This document shows positions 19,078 through 27,411 of a stretch of 64,000 bases of DNA, in pieces. The notes below the pieces were generated by a model that made no database searches, was not told where the DNA came from, and saw only the letters and a program-made list of their open reading frames with translations. This DNA comes from Pseudomonas sp. Bout1 (GTDB lineage Bacteria > Pseudomonadota > Gammaproteobacteria > Pseudomonadales > Pseudomonadaceae). The stretch's first letter is position 1. Every line of letters begins with the position of its first letter. Where the stretch lies: positions 4,355,001 to 4,419,000 of the forward strand of contig NZ_JAVIWK010000001.1 in assembly GCF_034314165.1 (NCBI RefSeq), in the 5' to 3' direction. The position numbers were made by a program, and so were the translations under genes.

Positions 19078-19173
19078 TTTGAAGTTTCCTGTTCTGTTGC
19101 GCTGCGCACCGCTTTACGCGGCCCACAGCAAGGCCATCCCGGGTCAGGGACGAGTCTTCAGGTGCAACAGGAT

Positions 19174-19521
19174 TCAGGTACGCGGCGGACGCCAGACGCC
19201 GGAAGGCGTGCGGTCGGGGATGAAATCAGAACCGAGGCTTGCCACCACGGGGTTGGAGACAGCAACAGGTGACTTGAGCACTGGCATCGACAGCTGCAAC
19301 ATGCCGCCGGTCTTGCATTCCTGCCCTGGCTTGCAGCTCTTGCCGTGGTCGGCGTGGCCGGCACCGTCCGCGCAACAGTCGGGGGACATGTCGCCCATCA
19401 TCTGCATGTCGGACATCTGCATCGGGCACGGTTCGGTGCTTGAGGCCACACCCGCCATCCCGGTCAGGGGAAGCGTGAGGCTCAACAGCAGGACCAGGAA
19501 AAAACGCAGATAGCGGCTCAT
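19174..19521 (-). CDS. Cys/Met-rich exported protein upstream of cusCBA
   Basis: About 115 residues from the ATG at 19521. A leader (YLRFFLVLLLSLTLPLTGMAG) is followed by a compact block rich in Cys, Met and His: EPCPMQMSDMQMMGDMSPDC, then CADGAGHADHGKSCKPGQEC. The spacing suits soft-metal binding, probably copper or silver, which fits its place as first gene before cusCBA. The C-terminal half is ordinary (SPVAVSNPVVASLGSDFIPD). I do not recognise a named family. The in-frame ATG at 19599 gives an N-terminal extension that would hide the leader, so I reject it. Metal binding is inference from composition and context. Confidence 0.7.
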   Translation of the reverse strand: MSRYLRFFLVLLLSLTLPLTGMAGVASSTEPCPMQMSDMQMMGDMSPDCCADGAGHADHGKSCKPGQECKTGGMLQLSMPVLKSPVAVSNPVVASLGSDFIPDRTPSGVWRPPRT

Positions 19522-19597
19522 GGGGCGAGAGTCTAGACAAAAGGCGGTTAAGCAACAATTAACAAAAACCGGAGATTTGGCTTCCAGGCGCAGCAAC

Positions 19598-19627
19598 AAA
19601 AAACCGCACCTGCTGGAGCAGGCGCGG
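19598..19627 (-). terminator. Rho-independent terminator for the minus-strand small-membrane-peptide transcript
   Basis: Read on the minus strand, CCGCGCCTGCT-cc-AGCAGGTGCGG is followed by TTTTTT. It lies about 24 nt past the stop of the 24-residue peptide. Confidence 0.8.
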
Positions 19628-19650
19628 CTTGGGTCAAACAGACAGCAGGA

Positions 19651-19725
19651 TCAGTGCATGAAAATCGCGATCAGGATGATGACCGGGATAGGCACACCGA
19701 GGAAAAACAATAGTAATGAGCGCAT
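19651..19725 (-). CDS. 24-residue single-helix membrane peptide
   Basis: ATG at 19725 is preceded by AAGGAGAACGTC, an excellent ribosome site. The product starts MRSLLLFFLGVPIPVIILI and ends AIFMH: an almost wholly hydrophobic helix with a central Pro-Ile-Pro. It ends 24 nt before a clear terminator and begins 15 nt after the membrane-protein gene at 19741-20661, so it is the last gene of that operon. Small membrane peptides often bind and tune larger membrane proteins. That role for this one is inference. Too short for usual gene callers. Confidence 0.7.
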   Translation of the reverse strand: MRSLLLFFLGVPIPVIILIAIFMH

Positions 19726-19740
19726 GACGTTCTCCTTGAA

Positions 19741-20661
19741 TTAACGAACAGGTGGCAGCGAAGTGGAGGTGGTGTAGGCATCGGTTTCCAGGTACACCAC
19801 GGCATCCCGGCGACGACCGCCAAAGGTTGCCGCGAGGCTGGCAAAAAACGCACCGATCAACAGCGCCACGAAGGTCCACAGCGAGGTGTAGGCAGCCACT
19901 TTCGCAGCTGTGTCGGCAGCCTGTTTGGCTTTCAACTTGGCGTCATCCAGGGCTTTTTGGGCCTGGCCATAAACCTGGTCAACACGCGCCTCGGCATCGG
20001 CCTGGCTGAGGTTGGTGCGCTGGCTGATCAACTGTGCAAGGTACGCACGGTCTTCAGGGGCCAGCTGGCCGTTATTGCTTACGGTACGCGCAAAAATGCG
20101 CGCCACGACGCCGTGCACCGCGTCATCACTGACGGCCGCTGGGCGATCATCGCGGAACAGGCTGTCGACGTAGTAGCCGAAGTCTTCACCCTTGGTGGCA
20201 GCACCCGCCGCCTGGCTCATGCTACTGGCGGCACCCGAGGCCACGCTGGCACCGGCCTTTACACCACCGCTGACCACACTGCTGACCGAACCGACGATCA
20301 GCACCGCCGTCACCAGTGTCGCCACGGCCCAGGCCAGGAAGCCATGGGCGGTGTCGCGAAAGTACACCTCATCGCCGTGCATATTGGCCCACTTCACCCG
20401 CAGGCGACCGGCGAGATAACCGCCCATCCCCGACGCGATGATTTGCGTAACTGCCAGCCAGACAATGGTGGAAATGCCAAGCCCTTTAGCGCTGATGCCA
20501 CTGTCGGCCCACGGCGAAACCGCCGAAAAGCCCAGGCCGAAGCCCAGCAATACCAGGATCAGGGACAACGCAGCTGCCGCAGCAGCCCCGGCAAAGATCG
20601 CGCCCCAGGAAACCCCGGAGAGCGCGCTCGATTCTTGCAGCGTGGATGAGGATGTGATCAT
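19741..20661 (-). CDS. Multi-pass inner-membrane protein of unknown function
   Basis: About 306 residues from the ATG at 20661 (GGAG upstream). Hydrophobic segments include SWGAIFAGAAAAAALSLILV, IVWLAVTQIIASGMGGYLAG, AWAVATLVTAVLIVGSVSSV and a C-terminal SLWTFVALLIGAFFASLAAT. Between the third and fourth is an Ala/Gln-rich helical region (LSQADAEARVDQVYGQAQKA), likely amphipathic or coiled coil. I recognise the overall type as a conserved proteobacterial membrane protein without assigned function. It is followed by the 24-residue membrane peptide in the same transcript. Confidence 0.75.
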   Translation of the reverse strand: MITSSSTLQESSALSGVSWGAIFAGAAAAAALSLILVLLGFGLGFSAVSPWADSGISAKGLGISTIVWLAVTQIIASGMGGYLAGRLRVKWANMHGDEVYFRDTAHGFLAWAVATLVTAVLIVGSVSSVVSGGVKAGASVASGAASSMSQAAGAATKGEDFGYYVDSLFRDDRPAAVSDDAVHGVVARIFARTVSNNGQLAPEDRAYLAQLISQRTNLSQADAEARVDQVYGQAQKALDDAKLKAKQAADTAAKVAAYTSLWTFVALLIGAFFASLAATFGGRRRDAVVYLETDAYTTSTSLPPVR

Positions 20662-21028
20662 TGTTGTTTTGCTCCAGGCATGAAAAATAGTGTTACAAGT
20701 CTCAAAAGGGACAGTGCAGTCGCCGTGCCAGGAACTTAAAAAATAAAAACCTATATTTTTCAACATGTTAAGTAATTTGAACTAACTCAAACCATGCAAC
20801 TTGCAAGATATGCCCTCAAGCAGCGGGCGTTATGCATTCCTCGTAGGAAACAACCGCGCGCACGCCATGCTGGGCAAAAAATCCTACACACACAGCATTC
20901 GTTCAGAATCAGCGGGGTAAGGTGAATTGTGTCGTTTATGCCTACATAAATTTTTATTTAGGAAGCGGGCTATCATTTCTTGGCAAAATGCCCGCACTTC
21001 AGTGTGAATCGCTCACCAGGTAACCCTT
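20662..21028. other. AT-rich divergent intergenic region with hairpin before the response regulator
   Basis: This 367-bp gap is visibly AT-richer than its neighbours and must hold promoters for both flanking transcripts. GAAGCGGGC (20962-20970) and GCCCGCACTTC (20990-21000) form a hairpin about 30 nt before the response-regulator ATG, perhaps a 5'-UTR structure. No ORF or known riboswitch was recognised. Confidence 0.35.
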
Positions 21029-21712
21029 ATGACCCGCATTTTGACCATCGAGGACGACGCCGTAACGGCCCGCGAGATCGTTGCCGAGCTGAGTAGCCAT
21101 GGACTGGACGTAGACTGGGTAGACAATGGCCGTGAAGGCCTGGTCCGCGCCGTCAGCGGTGATTACGACCTGATCACCCTCGACCGCATGCTCCCGGAGC
21201 TGGATGGCCTGGCCATCGTCACCACCCTGCGCACCATTGGCGTGTCGACGCCGATCCTGATGATCAGCGCCCTGTCCGACGTGGACGAACGGGTACGCGG
21301 CCTGCGGGCCGGTGGTGATGACTACCTGACCAAACCATTCGCTTCCGACGAAATGGCTGCCCGCGTCGAAGTGCTGCTGCGCCGCAAAAGCACGGTCAAG
21401 GAATTCGAAACCGCCCTGCGTGTGGCGGATCTGGAACTGAACCTGATCAGCCGTGAAGCCAGCCGCGCCGAACAGCCCCTGAGCCTGTTGCCGACTGAAT
21501 ACAAATTGCTGGAATTCCTGATGCGCAACACCGGGCAGATTCTGTCGCGGATGATGATCTTCGAGGAAGTCTGGGGTTATCACTTCGACCCGGGCACCAA
21601 CCTGATCGACGTGCACATCGGCCGCCTGCGCAAAAAAATCGACCCGCCGGGCCTCACGCCGCTGATCCGCACGGTACGAGGTTCCGGGTATGTCATTGCT
21701 GAACCCCTCTAA
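21029..21712 (+). CDS. OmpR/PhoB-family response regulator
   Basis: 227 residues. The receiver domain (1-115) has the acidic pair EDD, the phosphoacceptor Asp in LITLDRMLPELDG, and the KPF lysine (DDYLTKPFASDE). The C-terminal winged helix (about 130-225) includes LLPTEYKLLEFLMRNTGQIL and the RTVRGSGYVI wing. The next gene, its histidine kinase partner, starts inside its 3' end with a 23-nt overlap. The signal is not evident. Proximity to cusCBA allows metal sensing, but a separate transcript lies in between. Confidence 0.92.
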   Translation: MTRILTIEDDAVTAREIVAELSSHGLDVDWVDNGREGLVRAVSGDYDLITLDRMLPELDGLAIVTTLRTIGVSTPILMISALSDVDERVRGLRAGGDDYLTKPFASDEMAARVEVLLRRKSTVKEFETALRVADLELNLISREASRAEQPLSLLPTEYKLLEFLMRNTGQILSRMMIFEEVWGYHFDPGTNLIDVHIGRLRKKIDPPGLTPLIRTVRGSGYVIAEPL

Positions 21713-23087
21713 AGGCTGGCGCTCCTCCAGCAGCCGGCTGCTGGCGCTCTACAGTTCGTTGTTCGTGGCCTGGAGCTGCATCCTCATGGGCGTGCTGTAC
21801 TACGAGGTGTCCGGTTACCTGGGCGACCTCTCGCGCCATTCGCTGATGCAACGCCAGCACCTGTTCCAGCGCTTTGACGGCGAAGAACTGGTGGAAGCCC
21901 TGACCACCAGCATGACCTTCGACATGAAGGGCGTTGACGCCTACGGCCTGTTCGACGATCAGTTCAACCCCATCAGCGGCCCGATCCGCGTGATACCGCC
22001 CGACCTGCCGATGGACGGACACATCCATGCCCTGGCCAACTGCATCGATTCCGACGACCCGAAACTGCCGCGCGACAGCTGCGACGCCGTGGCCACCCAC
22101 ACCGAAGACGGCCGCTGGCTGATCCTGGTGCGCGCCAATGGCTCGCTGTTCGGCGTGACACGCATCATCCTGCACGCCTTGCTATGGGGCATCACCCTGA
22201 CGATCATTCCTGGCGCGGCCGGTTGGCACCTGCTCAGGCGGCGCCCGTTGCGGCGGATTCGCGGGATCCAGGCCAGCGCCGAAGCCATCGTCGCCGGCGA
22301 CCTGACCCACCGCTTGCCGCTGTCAGACCGGCGCGACGAACTGGACATGCTGGCGGCCATCGTCAACGCGATGCTCGACCGCATCGAGAAGCTGATGAAC
22401 GAGGTCAAGGGCGTGTGCGACAACATCGCCCACGACCTGCGCACCCCGCTGACCCGCCTGCGGGCGCAGTTGTATCGGATCCAGCAGCAAGCCGATGAAG
22501 ACGCACCCCACGCCCTGCAACTGGACGCGGCCATCGCCGAAACCGACACCCTGATGGCACGCTTTCGCGGCTTGCTGAGGATTTCCGAACTGGAAGACCA
22601 CCAGCGCCGTTCAGGCTTCCTGGTGCTCGACCCCCTGCCCTTGCTGCAGGAACTCCACGACTTCTACCTGCCCCTGGCGGAAGAAGGCCAGATGGAGCTG
22701 CTGCTGCAAGTGCCGCCTTCGTTGCCCTGGATCACCGGCGACCGCGCCTTGCTGTTCGAAGCGCTGGCCAACCTGTTGAGCAACTCGATCAAGTTCACCC
22801 CACCGGGCGGCGAAGTGATTTTGCGGGGCGTAAACGATGCCGGCAGCACCCGCATCGAAGTGCTCGACTCCGGCCCCGGGATTCCGGCAGCGGAACGTGC
22901 AGCCGTGTTCCAGCGCTTTTACCGGGTAGACGAAGGCAATCAACAACAAGGCGGGTTTGGGTTAGGGCTATCGATCGTGGCCGCGATCATCAACCTGCAC
23001 GGCTTCAAACTGGAAGTAGGCAGCAGCGAAAGCGGCGGCGCAAAATTGATCCTGGAATGCCGCCAACAACTGATGCCCGAAGCCTGA
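21690..23087 (+). CDS. Membrane sensor histidine kinase
   Basis: 465 residues. TM1 (LLALYSSLFVAWSCILMGVLY), a periplasmic loop of about 120 residues with two Cys (ALANCIDSDDPKLPRDSCDA), TM2 (IILHALLWGITLTIIPGAAG), HAMP (RPLRRIRGIQASAEAIVAGDL), dimerisation domain with phospho-acceptor His248 in NIAHDLRTPLTRL, then the ATPase with N box (EALANLLSNSIKF), G1 (EVLDSGPGIP) and G2 (GGFGLGLSIV). The ATG overlaps the response regulator, so the pair is co-translated. The two loop cysteines may form a disulphide; ligand unknown. Confidence 0.92.
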   Translation: MSLLNPSKGWRSSSSRLLALYSSLFVAWSCILMGVLYYEVSGYLGDLSRHSLMQRQHLFQRFDGEELVEALTTSMTFDMKGVDAYGLFDDQFNPISGPIRVIPPDLPMDGHIHALANCIDSDDPKLPRDSCDAVATHTEDGRWLILVRANGSLFGVTRIILHALLWGITLTIIPGAAGWHLLRRRPLRRIRGIQASAEAIVAGDLTHRLPLSDRRDELDMLAAIVNAMLDRIEKLMNEVKGVCDNIAHDLRTPLTRLRAQLYRIQQQADEDAPHALQLDAAIAETDTLMARFRGLLRISELEDHQRRSGFLVLDPLPLLQELHDFYLPLAEEGQMELLLQVPPSLPWITGDRALLFEALANLLSNSIKFTPPGGEVILRGVNDAGSTRIEVLDSGPGIPAAERAAVFQRFYRVDEGNQQQGGFGLGLSIVAAIINLHGFKLEVGSSESGGAKLILECRQQLMPEA

Positions 23088-23105
23088 AGAACACCCCAAC
23101 CCCAA

Positions 23106-23192
23106 TGTAGGAGCTGGCTTGCCGGCGATGCAGACACCTCGGTGTATCAGGTACACCGAGCTGATGCGATCGCCGGCAAGCCAGCTCCTACA
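23106..23192. repeat. REP-type inverted repeat, TGTAGGAGCTGGC family
   Basis: TGTAGGAGCTGGCTTGCCGG at 23106 pairs with its mirror ending at 23192. The loop contains a second palindrome (CTCGGTGTAtcaggTACACCGAG). It lies between converging genes and is the same family as 44561-44647. Confidence 0.92.
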
Positions 23193-23203
23193 ATTGGGCC
23201 TTA

Positions 23204-23620
23204 TTAACCCGGGAAATTGCCCCGCAGCGCTTCCAGCCCACCGCTATACACACCGGCAAACAACTCCTCCACCGCCGCATCCGTCACACCGGCCACCGGG
23301 GTAAACACCCCCGACCAGGTGACCTTGGCGGAACTGGCAGTCAGCCCTTCTACCTTCAACGTCGCCAGGTACTCACTCACCGGAAACGGCGACTCGCTGA
23401 TCGAGTAACTGTAGGTGCGTGCGACGTTATCAAACGTTTGCAGCCGCTCCACCACCACACCACCGTCTGCAGTTTGCAGATGACGCACACGCCCGCCTTC
23501 ACTCGGCTCGCTCTTGGCGATAAAGGGCAGCCAGTCCGGCAGCGCATTAAAGCCGCCAACCAATTGCCATACCTGTTCGGCCGACACCGGGATTTCAATA
23601 ACAGCAGATGCTTTTGCCAC
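23204..23620 (-). CDS. SRPBCC (START-like) family protein
   Basis: 138 residues from a GTG preceded by GGAGTATTAATC. The family pattern is clear: ASAVIEIPVSAEQVWQLVGG at the N-terminus, LPDWLPFIAKSEPSEGGRVR in the first strands and VTWSGVFTPVAGVTDAAVEE near the end. The helix-grip fold makes a hydrophobic cavity, and members bind or process small hydrophobic ligands. It lies 28 nt downstream of the SDR gene, so is probably the third gene of an aldo/keto reductase-SDR-SRPBCC operon. Confidence 0.87.
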   Translation of the reverse strand: MAKASAVIEIPVSAEQVWQLVGGFNALPDWLPFIAKSEPSEGGRVRHLQTADGGVVVERLQTFDNVARTYSYSISESPFPVSEYLATLKVEGLTASSAKVTWSGVFTPVAGVTDAAVEELFAGVYSGGLEALRGNFPG

Positions 23621-23647
23621 GATTAATACTCCAAACCATTCAAAAAA

Positions 23648-24445
23648 TTAGATTGCCATGCTGTCGACAACGCCGCCGTCGACCCGCAACGCGGCACCGG
23701 TGGTTGCAGAGGACAACGGTGAAGCAATGTACGCCACCAGATTAGCCACTTCATCCACATTCGCGGCGCGCTGGATGATTGATGTCGGCCGGGCGTTGCG
23801 CACAAATACATCCGCCTCGTCCCGCGCACTGCGCCCGGACTTGGCCACCGCGTCCTTGAGCATGTGCTCCAGGCCGTCGGTAAAGGTCGGCCCCGGCAAA
23901 ATAGCGTTGACCGTCACCCCGGTGCCCGCCAGCCGTTTGGCCAAGCCATGGGACACTGCCAGGTTGGCGCTTTTGGTGACGCCATAGTTGATCATGTCGG
24001 CCGGCGTTGCCACGCCCGATTCCGACGACACGAAGATCACCCGGCCCCAGCCCTGCTTGACCATGCCCGGCGTGTAGTGCCGCGACAAACGCACGCCGGA
24101 GATCACGTTGACCTCGTAGAAACGCGTCCACTCGCTGTCGGGTGCGTCGAAAAAATCCACGTCGTTGAAGATCCCGAGGTTGTTCACCAGAATGTCGGCC
24201 CGAGGTTCGGCGGCGAAGAGTTTTTCTGCGCCCTCGACGGTGCCCAGGTCGGCCACCAGCCCACGCAGTTCGGCACCCGGGACCGCCTGGCGAATCGTCG
24301 CCAGCGCCTCGTCGACCTTGCCCGATTCACGCCCGATCACCACCACCGTGGCGCCGGATTGTGCCAGCGCCTGGCTGATGCCCAGCCCTATGCCGGCGGT
24401 ACTGCCACTGACGATTGCGACTTTGCCACTGATATCAATTTTCAT
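23648..24445 (-). CDS. SDR family NAD(P)-dependent oxidoreductase
   Basis: About 265 residues from the ATG at 24445, which has AGGAACGCGAACG upstream. The classical SDR signatures are present: cofactor loop GSTAGIGLGI, NNLGI structural motif, a Ser in VSSESG and the YGVTK catalytic Tyr-Lys pair, followed by GPTFTDGLE and the C-terminal GAALRVDGGVV. Reduces or oxidises a carbonyl/alcohol pair; substrate unknown. It sits 17 nt after the aldo/keto reductase gene in one operon divergent from a LysR regulator. Confidence 0.9.
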   Translation of the reverse strand: MKIDISGKVAIVSGSTAGIGLGISQALAQSGATVVVIGRESGKVDEALATIRQAVPGAELRGLVADLGTVEGAEKLFAAEPRADILVNNLGIFNDVDFFDAPDSEWTRFYEVNVISGVRLSRHYTPGMVKQGWGRVIFVSSESGVATPADMINYGVTKSANLAVSHGLAKRLAGTGVTVNAILPGPTFTDGLEHMLKDAVAKSGRSARDEADVFVRNARPTSIIQRAANVDEVANLVAYIASPLSSATTGAALRVDGGVVDSMAI

Positions 24446-24462
24446 CGTTCGCGTTCCTGTGG

Positions 24463-25467
24463 TTAGAGCGGCAGCGGTGCGCGGGCCGAAATCAATCGGG
24501 CATCGCGCAGGGCCTGCCAAAAGGCTGCGGGAATCTTCTCTGACAACGCCGCGACGTCTTCAGCAATTCGACCCGGACGACTGGCACCCGGAATCACCGC
24601 CGCCACTGCCGGATGAGCCAGGGAGAATTGCAGCGCAGCGGCTTTCACACTCACGCCATGAGCCGCAGCAATCGCCTTGATCTGCTCGACCTTGCTGATA
24701 ATTGCCGGGCTGGCTTTCTGGTATTCAAAATGTGCGCCGCCCGCCAGGATGCCCGAGCTGTATGGGCCGCCGACCACGATCTCGACGTTCTGCGCCAGGG
24801 CTGCGTCCATCAGGCGCTGCAAGGCACGTTCGTGGTCGAGCAAGGTGTAGCGGCCCGCCAGCAGGAAGCCATCAGGCTGGGCTTCGGTCAGGTCCAGGGT
24901 CAACTCGCACGGTTCCACGCGGTTGACGCCCAGGCCCCAGGCCTTGATCACGCCCTCTTCACGCAGGCGGGTCAGTACCTTGAAGGCACCGGTGCGCGCC
25001 TGGTTGAAGTAGTCGAGCCATTGGTCACCGTAGAAGTCCTGGGCGATGTCGTGAATCCACACGATGTCGAGGCGGTCGGTTTGCAGGCGGTTGAGGCTGT
25101 CTTCGATGGAGCGCAGAGTGGCATCGGCGCTGTAGTCGTTGACCATTTTGTTCGGCCGGCCATGTTCGAACACACCGCTTTTCTCACCCAGGTCGCGGGC
25201 GCTTTCTTCCACTTCATCCAGGATCACCCGGCCGACCTTGGTACTAAGCACGTAGTCGTCACGGTTGTAGTTCGACAGGGCCTGGCCCAGGCGGATTTCC
25301 GACAGGCCCGAACCGTAGAACGGTGCGGTGTCGAAGTAACGCACGCCCTGGTTCCAAGCGGCCTCGACGGTGGCCTGTGCCTCCTCTTCTGGAATCGCGC
25401 GGAACATGTTGCCCAAGGGGGCGGTGCCGAAACCCAGCACGCCGGGCAATTTGTCTTTCAAGCTCAT
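24463..25467 (-). CDS. Aldo/keto reductase (aldose/pyridoxal dehydrogenase-like)
   Basis: 334 residues, TIM-barrel AKR. GVRYFDTAPFYGSGLSEIRL provides the conserved Asp and catalytic Tyr, YVLSTKVGRV the Lys, and DIVWIHD the His. Similarity to the group of L-fucose / D-threo-aldose 1-dehydrogenases and pyridoxal 4-dehydrogenase is suggested by the LGFGTAPLGNMFRAI opening. It is the first gene of the operon, and a divergent LysR gene begins 115 nt away, the usual arrangement for regulator and target. Confidence 0.88.
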   Translation of the reverse strand: MSLKDKLPGVLGFGTAPLGNMFRAIPEEEAQATVEAAWNQGVRYFDTAPFYGSGLSEIRLGQALSNYNRDDYVLSTKVGRVILDEVEESARDLGEKSGVFEHGRPNKMVNDYSADATLRSIEDSLNRLQTDRLDIVWIHDIAQDFYGDQWLDYFNQARTGAFKVLTRLREEGVIKAWGLGVNRVEPCELTLDLTEAQPDGFLLAGRYTLLDHERALQRLMDAALAQNVEIVVGGPYSSGILAGGAHFEYQKASPAIISKVEQIKAIAAAHGVSVKAAALQFSLAHPAVAAVIPGASRPGRIAEDVAALSEKIPAAFWQALRDARLISARAPLPL

Positions 25468-25582
25468 GGGTAAATCCTCAAGTGTTCAAGGTCGCTGTGT
25501 TGACCGTTGAGCAGATCGTAGATTGCAGAGATCGGACCGTCCAAGACATACTGCGACCAACTTGAGTCCCTACAGGTCTTAC

Positions 25583-26470
25583 ATGATCGATTTCCGTCAA
25601 TTGCGCTACTTCGTTGTAGTCGCTGAAGAAGAACACGTGGGGCGTGCTGCCGAACGGCTGCACATCTCCCAATCGCCCCTGAGCCGGCAGATCGCCCAAC
25701 TGGAAGAACGCCTGGGCCTGACCCTGTTCGAGCGCAGCCAACAGCGCATCCGCCTGACCCGCGACGGCCAGACGTTCCTGGCCGAAACCAAGGCGCTGTT
25801 GACCCACGCCAACCGCCTGGAGTCCCTGGGCCGGCGATTGGGCAAAGGCGAAGAAGGCGGTCTGTGCATCGGCTATATCGAAAACGCCATGCACGCAGGC
25901 GTGCTGCCGAATGCCTTGAAAGTGCTGCGCGACGCGCGGCCCAACGTGCACATCGCCCTGTACAACCTGCCCTCCATCGAGCAACTGGAAGGCTTGCGCC
26001 AACGCAGCCTGGACATCGCCCTGGTGGGTGAGCCATCGGCAGCGGACGATCCGGACCTGGTGGCCCTGCAAGTGCTGGACGACCCAATGTTACTGGCGCT
26101 GCCCGAACAGCATCCGCTGGCCAGCGTCAGCGAGTTGCTGCCCGAACACCTGGCCGAGCAGCAATGGATTGGTGTGCAACGCAAGCCTGGGGCGAACCCG
26201 GCGGATGACTTTGTCGCCGCGTGCATTCGTGCGGGCTTTACCCCGCAGATTCCGATGGAAGCCAGCGAGCCGTTTACCGCGCTGGGGTTGGTGGCGTCGG
26301 GGTTGGGTGTGGCGATGGTGCAAAAGGGTTTGAGCCGCAACGCCCCGCCCGGCGTGGTGCTGCGGGAACTGCCGTGGCTGACCTACACCACGCCGCTGTG
26401 GGCGGCGTGGCACCGGATCAATTTGCGGCCGTTGGTGGAGACGTTCAGGAAAGTGCTGACGGAGCGTTGA
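25583..26470 (+). CDS. LysR-type transcriptional regulator
   Basis: About 295 residues from the ATG at 25583 (MIDFRQLRYFVVVAEEEHVG). The winged HTH contains RAAERLHISQSPLSRQIAQL, and the ligand-binding domain has GYIENAMHAGVLPNALKVLR and DIALVGEP. LysR proteins usually activate a divergent neighbour in response to a small molecule, so the AKR-SDR-SRPBCC operon is the likely target. An upstream in-frame codon at 25523 would add 20 residues absent from the family. Confidence 0.92.
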   Translation: MIDFRQLRYFVVVAEEEHVGRAAERLHISQSPLSRQIAQLEERLGLTLFERSQQRIRLTRDGQTFLAETKALLTHANRLESLGRRLGKGEEGGLCIGYIENAMHAGVLPNALKVLRDARPNVHIALYNLPSIEQLEGLRQRSLDIALVGEPSAADDPDLVALQVLDDPMLLALPEQHPLASVSELLPEHLAEQQWIGVQRKPGANPADDFVAACIRAGFTPQIPMEASEPFTALGLVASGLGVAMVQKGLSRNAPPGVVLRELPWLTYTTPLWAAWHRINLRPLVETFRKVLTER

Positions 26471-26513
26471 GGGTATTGGGGCATGCGTTATTGGATCGCC
26501 TGCCCCGATCAAA

Positions 26514-26601
26514 TGTGGGAGCCGGGCTTGCCCGCGATGCAGGCACCTCGGTCTGTCAGTAAGACCGCGGTGATGCCATCGCAGGCAAGCCAGCTCCCAC
26601 A
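26514..26601. repeat. REP-type inverted repeat, TGTGGGAGC family
   Basis: TGTGGGAGCCGGGCTTGCCC at 26514 pairs with GGCAAGCCAGCTCCCACA ending at 26601. It lies between converging genes and closely matches 13330-13420. Confidence 0.9.
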
Positions 26602-26635
26602 GGGGTTCGGTGTTGTTGCTGAAAGTGGTTAAGGA

Positions 26636-26845
26636 TCAGTAGCGCCAATGCCCCGGCACCCACAACCACTGCCCGTTCCCCCAGCGGTAATGCCCCCGCA
26701 CCCACTGGTACCCCGGCGCCGGAGCCACCGGCACTACTTCAACCAACGGCGGCGGGCGCCGTGGGTGAACAGGTTCAACGATGCAACCAGACAACGCAGC
26801 CGCCATCAATGTGGCGGTGAGCGTGGCCTTGAATAGACGGGACAT
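26636..26845 (-). CDS. Small lipoprotein with WxxGxW-type repeats
   Basis: About 69 residues. A leader with lipobox LSGC (MSRLFKATLTATLMAAALSGC) predicts a lipid anchor. A Pro-rich linker is followed by YQWVRGHYRWGNGQWLWVPG ending HWRY, which fits the WxxGxW / YXWGXW repeat (PF12779 type). Function of the repeat is unknown. It lies just beyond the CnrX-like gene, and a second such protein is at 28465-28785, so the pair brackets the ECF sigma operon. Confidence 0.78.
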   Translation of the reverse strand: MSRLFKATLTATLMAAALSGCIVEPVHPRRPPPLVEVVPVAPAPGYQWVRGHYRWGNGQWLWVPGHWRY

Positions 26846-26934
26846 GGCACGGTTCCCCAATGAAACTAGCCGTCGCCTGGGTGGCGGGCTTACCCGGGTT
26901 AAACGCTGCCAGCCGGGAAAATCCGTCGCCCGTC

Positions 26935-27411
26935 TCAGTTATTTTTGGCTACCTTGCCCTTCGCCTGCCCTTTCAAATACAACGCCTCCACCAGCCGCTG
27001 GCGCTCATCCCGGGGCAAGGTGCTGGCGAATTGCGCCAGGGTGTTGTCCACCAAAGCCCGCAGCGCCATGTCCGCTTCCCGGGCTTTGCCCAGGTCTGTC
27101 ACCAAGGCCTCTCGGTCCAGGGTCGGTGCCTCCAATTGCTTGATCACATCCAGCCGCGCCTCGCGCCCGGCGAGCACCAGCGGTTGGCTGTCGGCGCGGT
27201 TCTGGCGCAACAGTTGGCGCAGCTCCTTGCGCCGCTGCGGCGGCAGCTTGACCATCGCCTGGCGCAAGCCATGCTGGTTCACCACCGCTTCGGCGGGCTT
27301 GGCAGTCGCCAGCCAGTGGTACAGGCCACCACCGACACCGCCGATCAAAAACACGTTGAACAACACCGACACAACCAGCAGCGGCTTCAGGTACTTGGGT
27401 GACGGGGTCAT
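26935..27411 (-). CDS. Periplasmic heavy-metal-resistance family protein (CnrX/CpxP-like)
   Basis: 158 residues with an N-terminal membrane anchor (LLVVSVLFNVFLIGGVGGGL), then an all-helical, Arg/Gln/Leu-rich domain: LPPQRRKELRQLLRQNRADS and ASTLPRDERQRLVEALYLKG. This resembles PF13801 (CnrX, ZraP and relatives). The His/Cys cluster of true metal sensors is not obvious, so it may sense another envelope signal. The start overlaps the anti-sigma gene by 4 nt. Confidence 0.75.
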   Translation of the reverse strand: MTPSPKYLKPLLVVSVLFNVFLIGGVGGGLYHWLATAKPAEAVVNQHGLRQAMVKLPPQRRKELRQLLRQNRADSQPLVLAGREARLDVIKQLEAPTLDREALVTDLGKAREADMALRALVDNTLAQFASTLPRDERQRLVEALYLKGQAKGKVAKNN

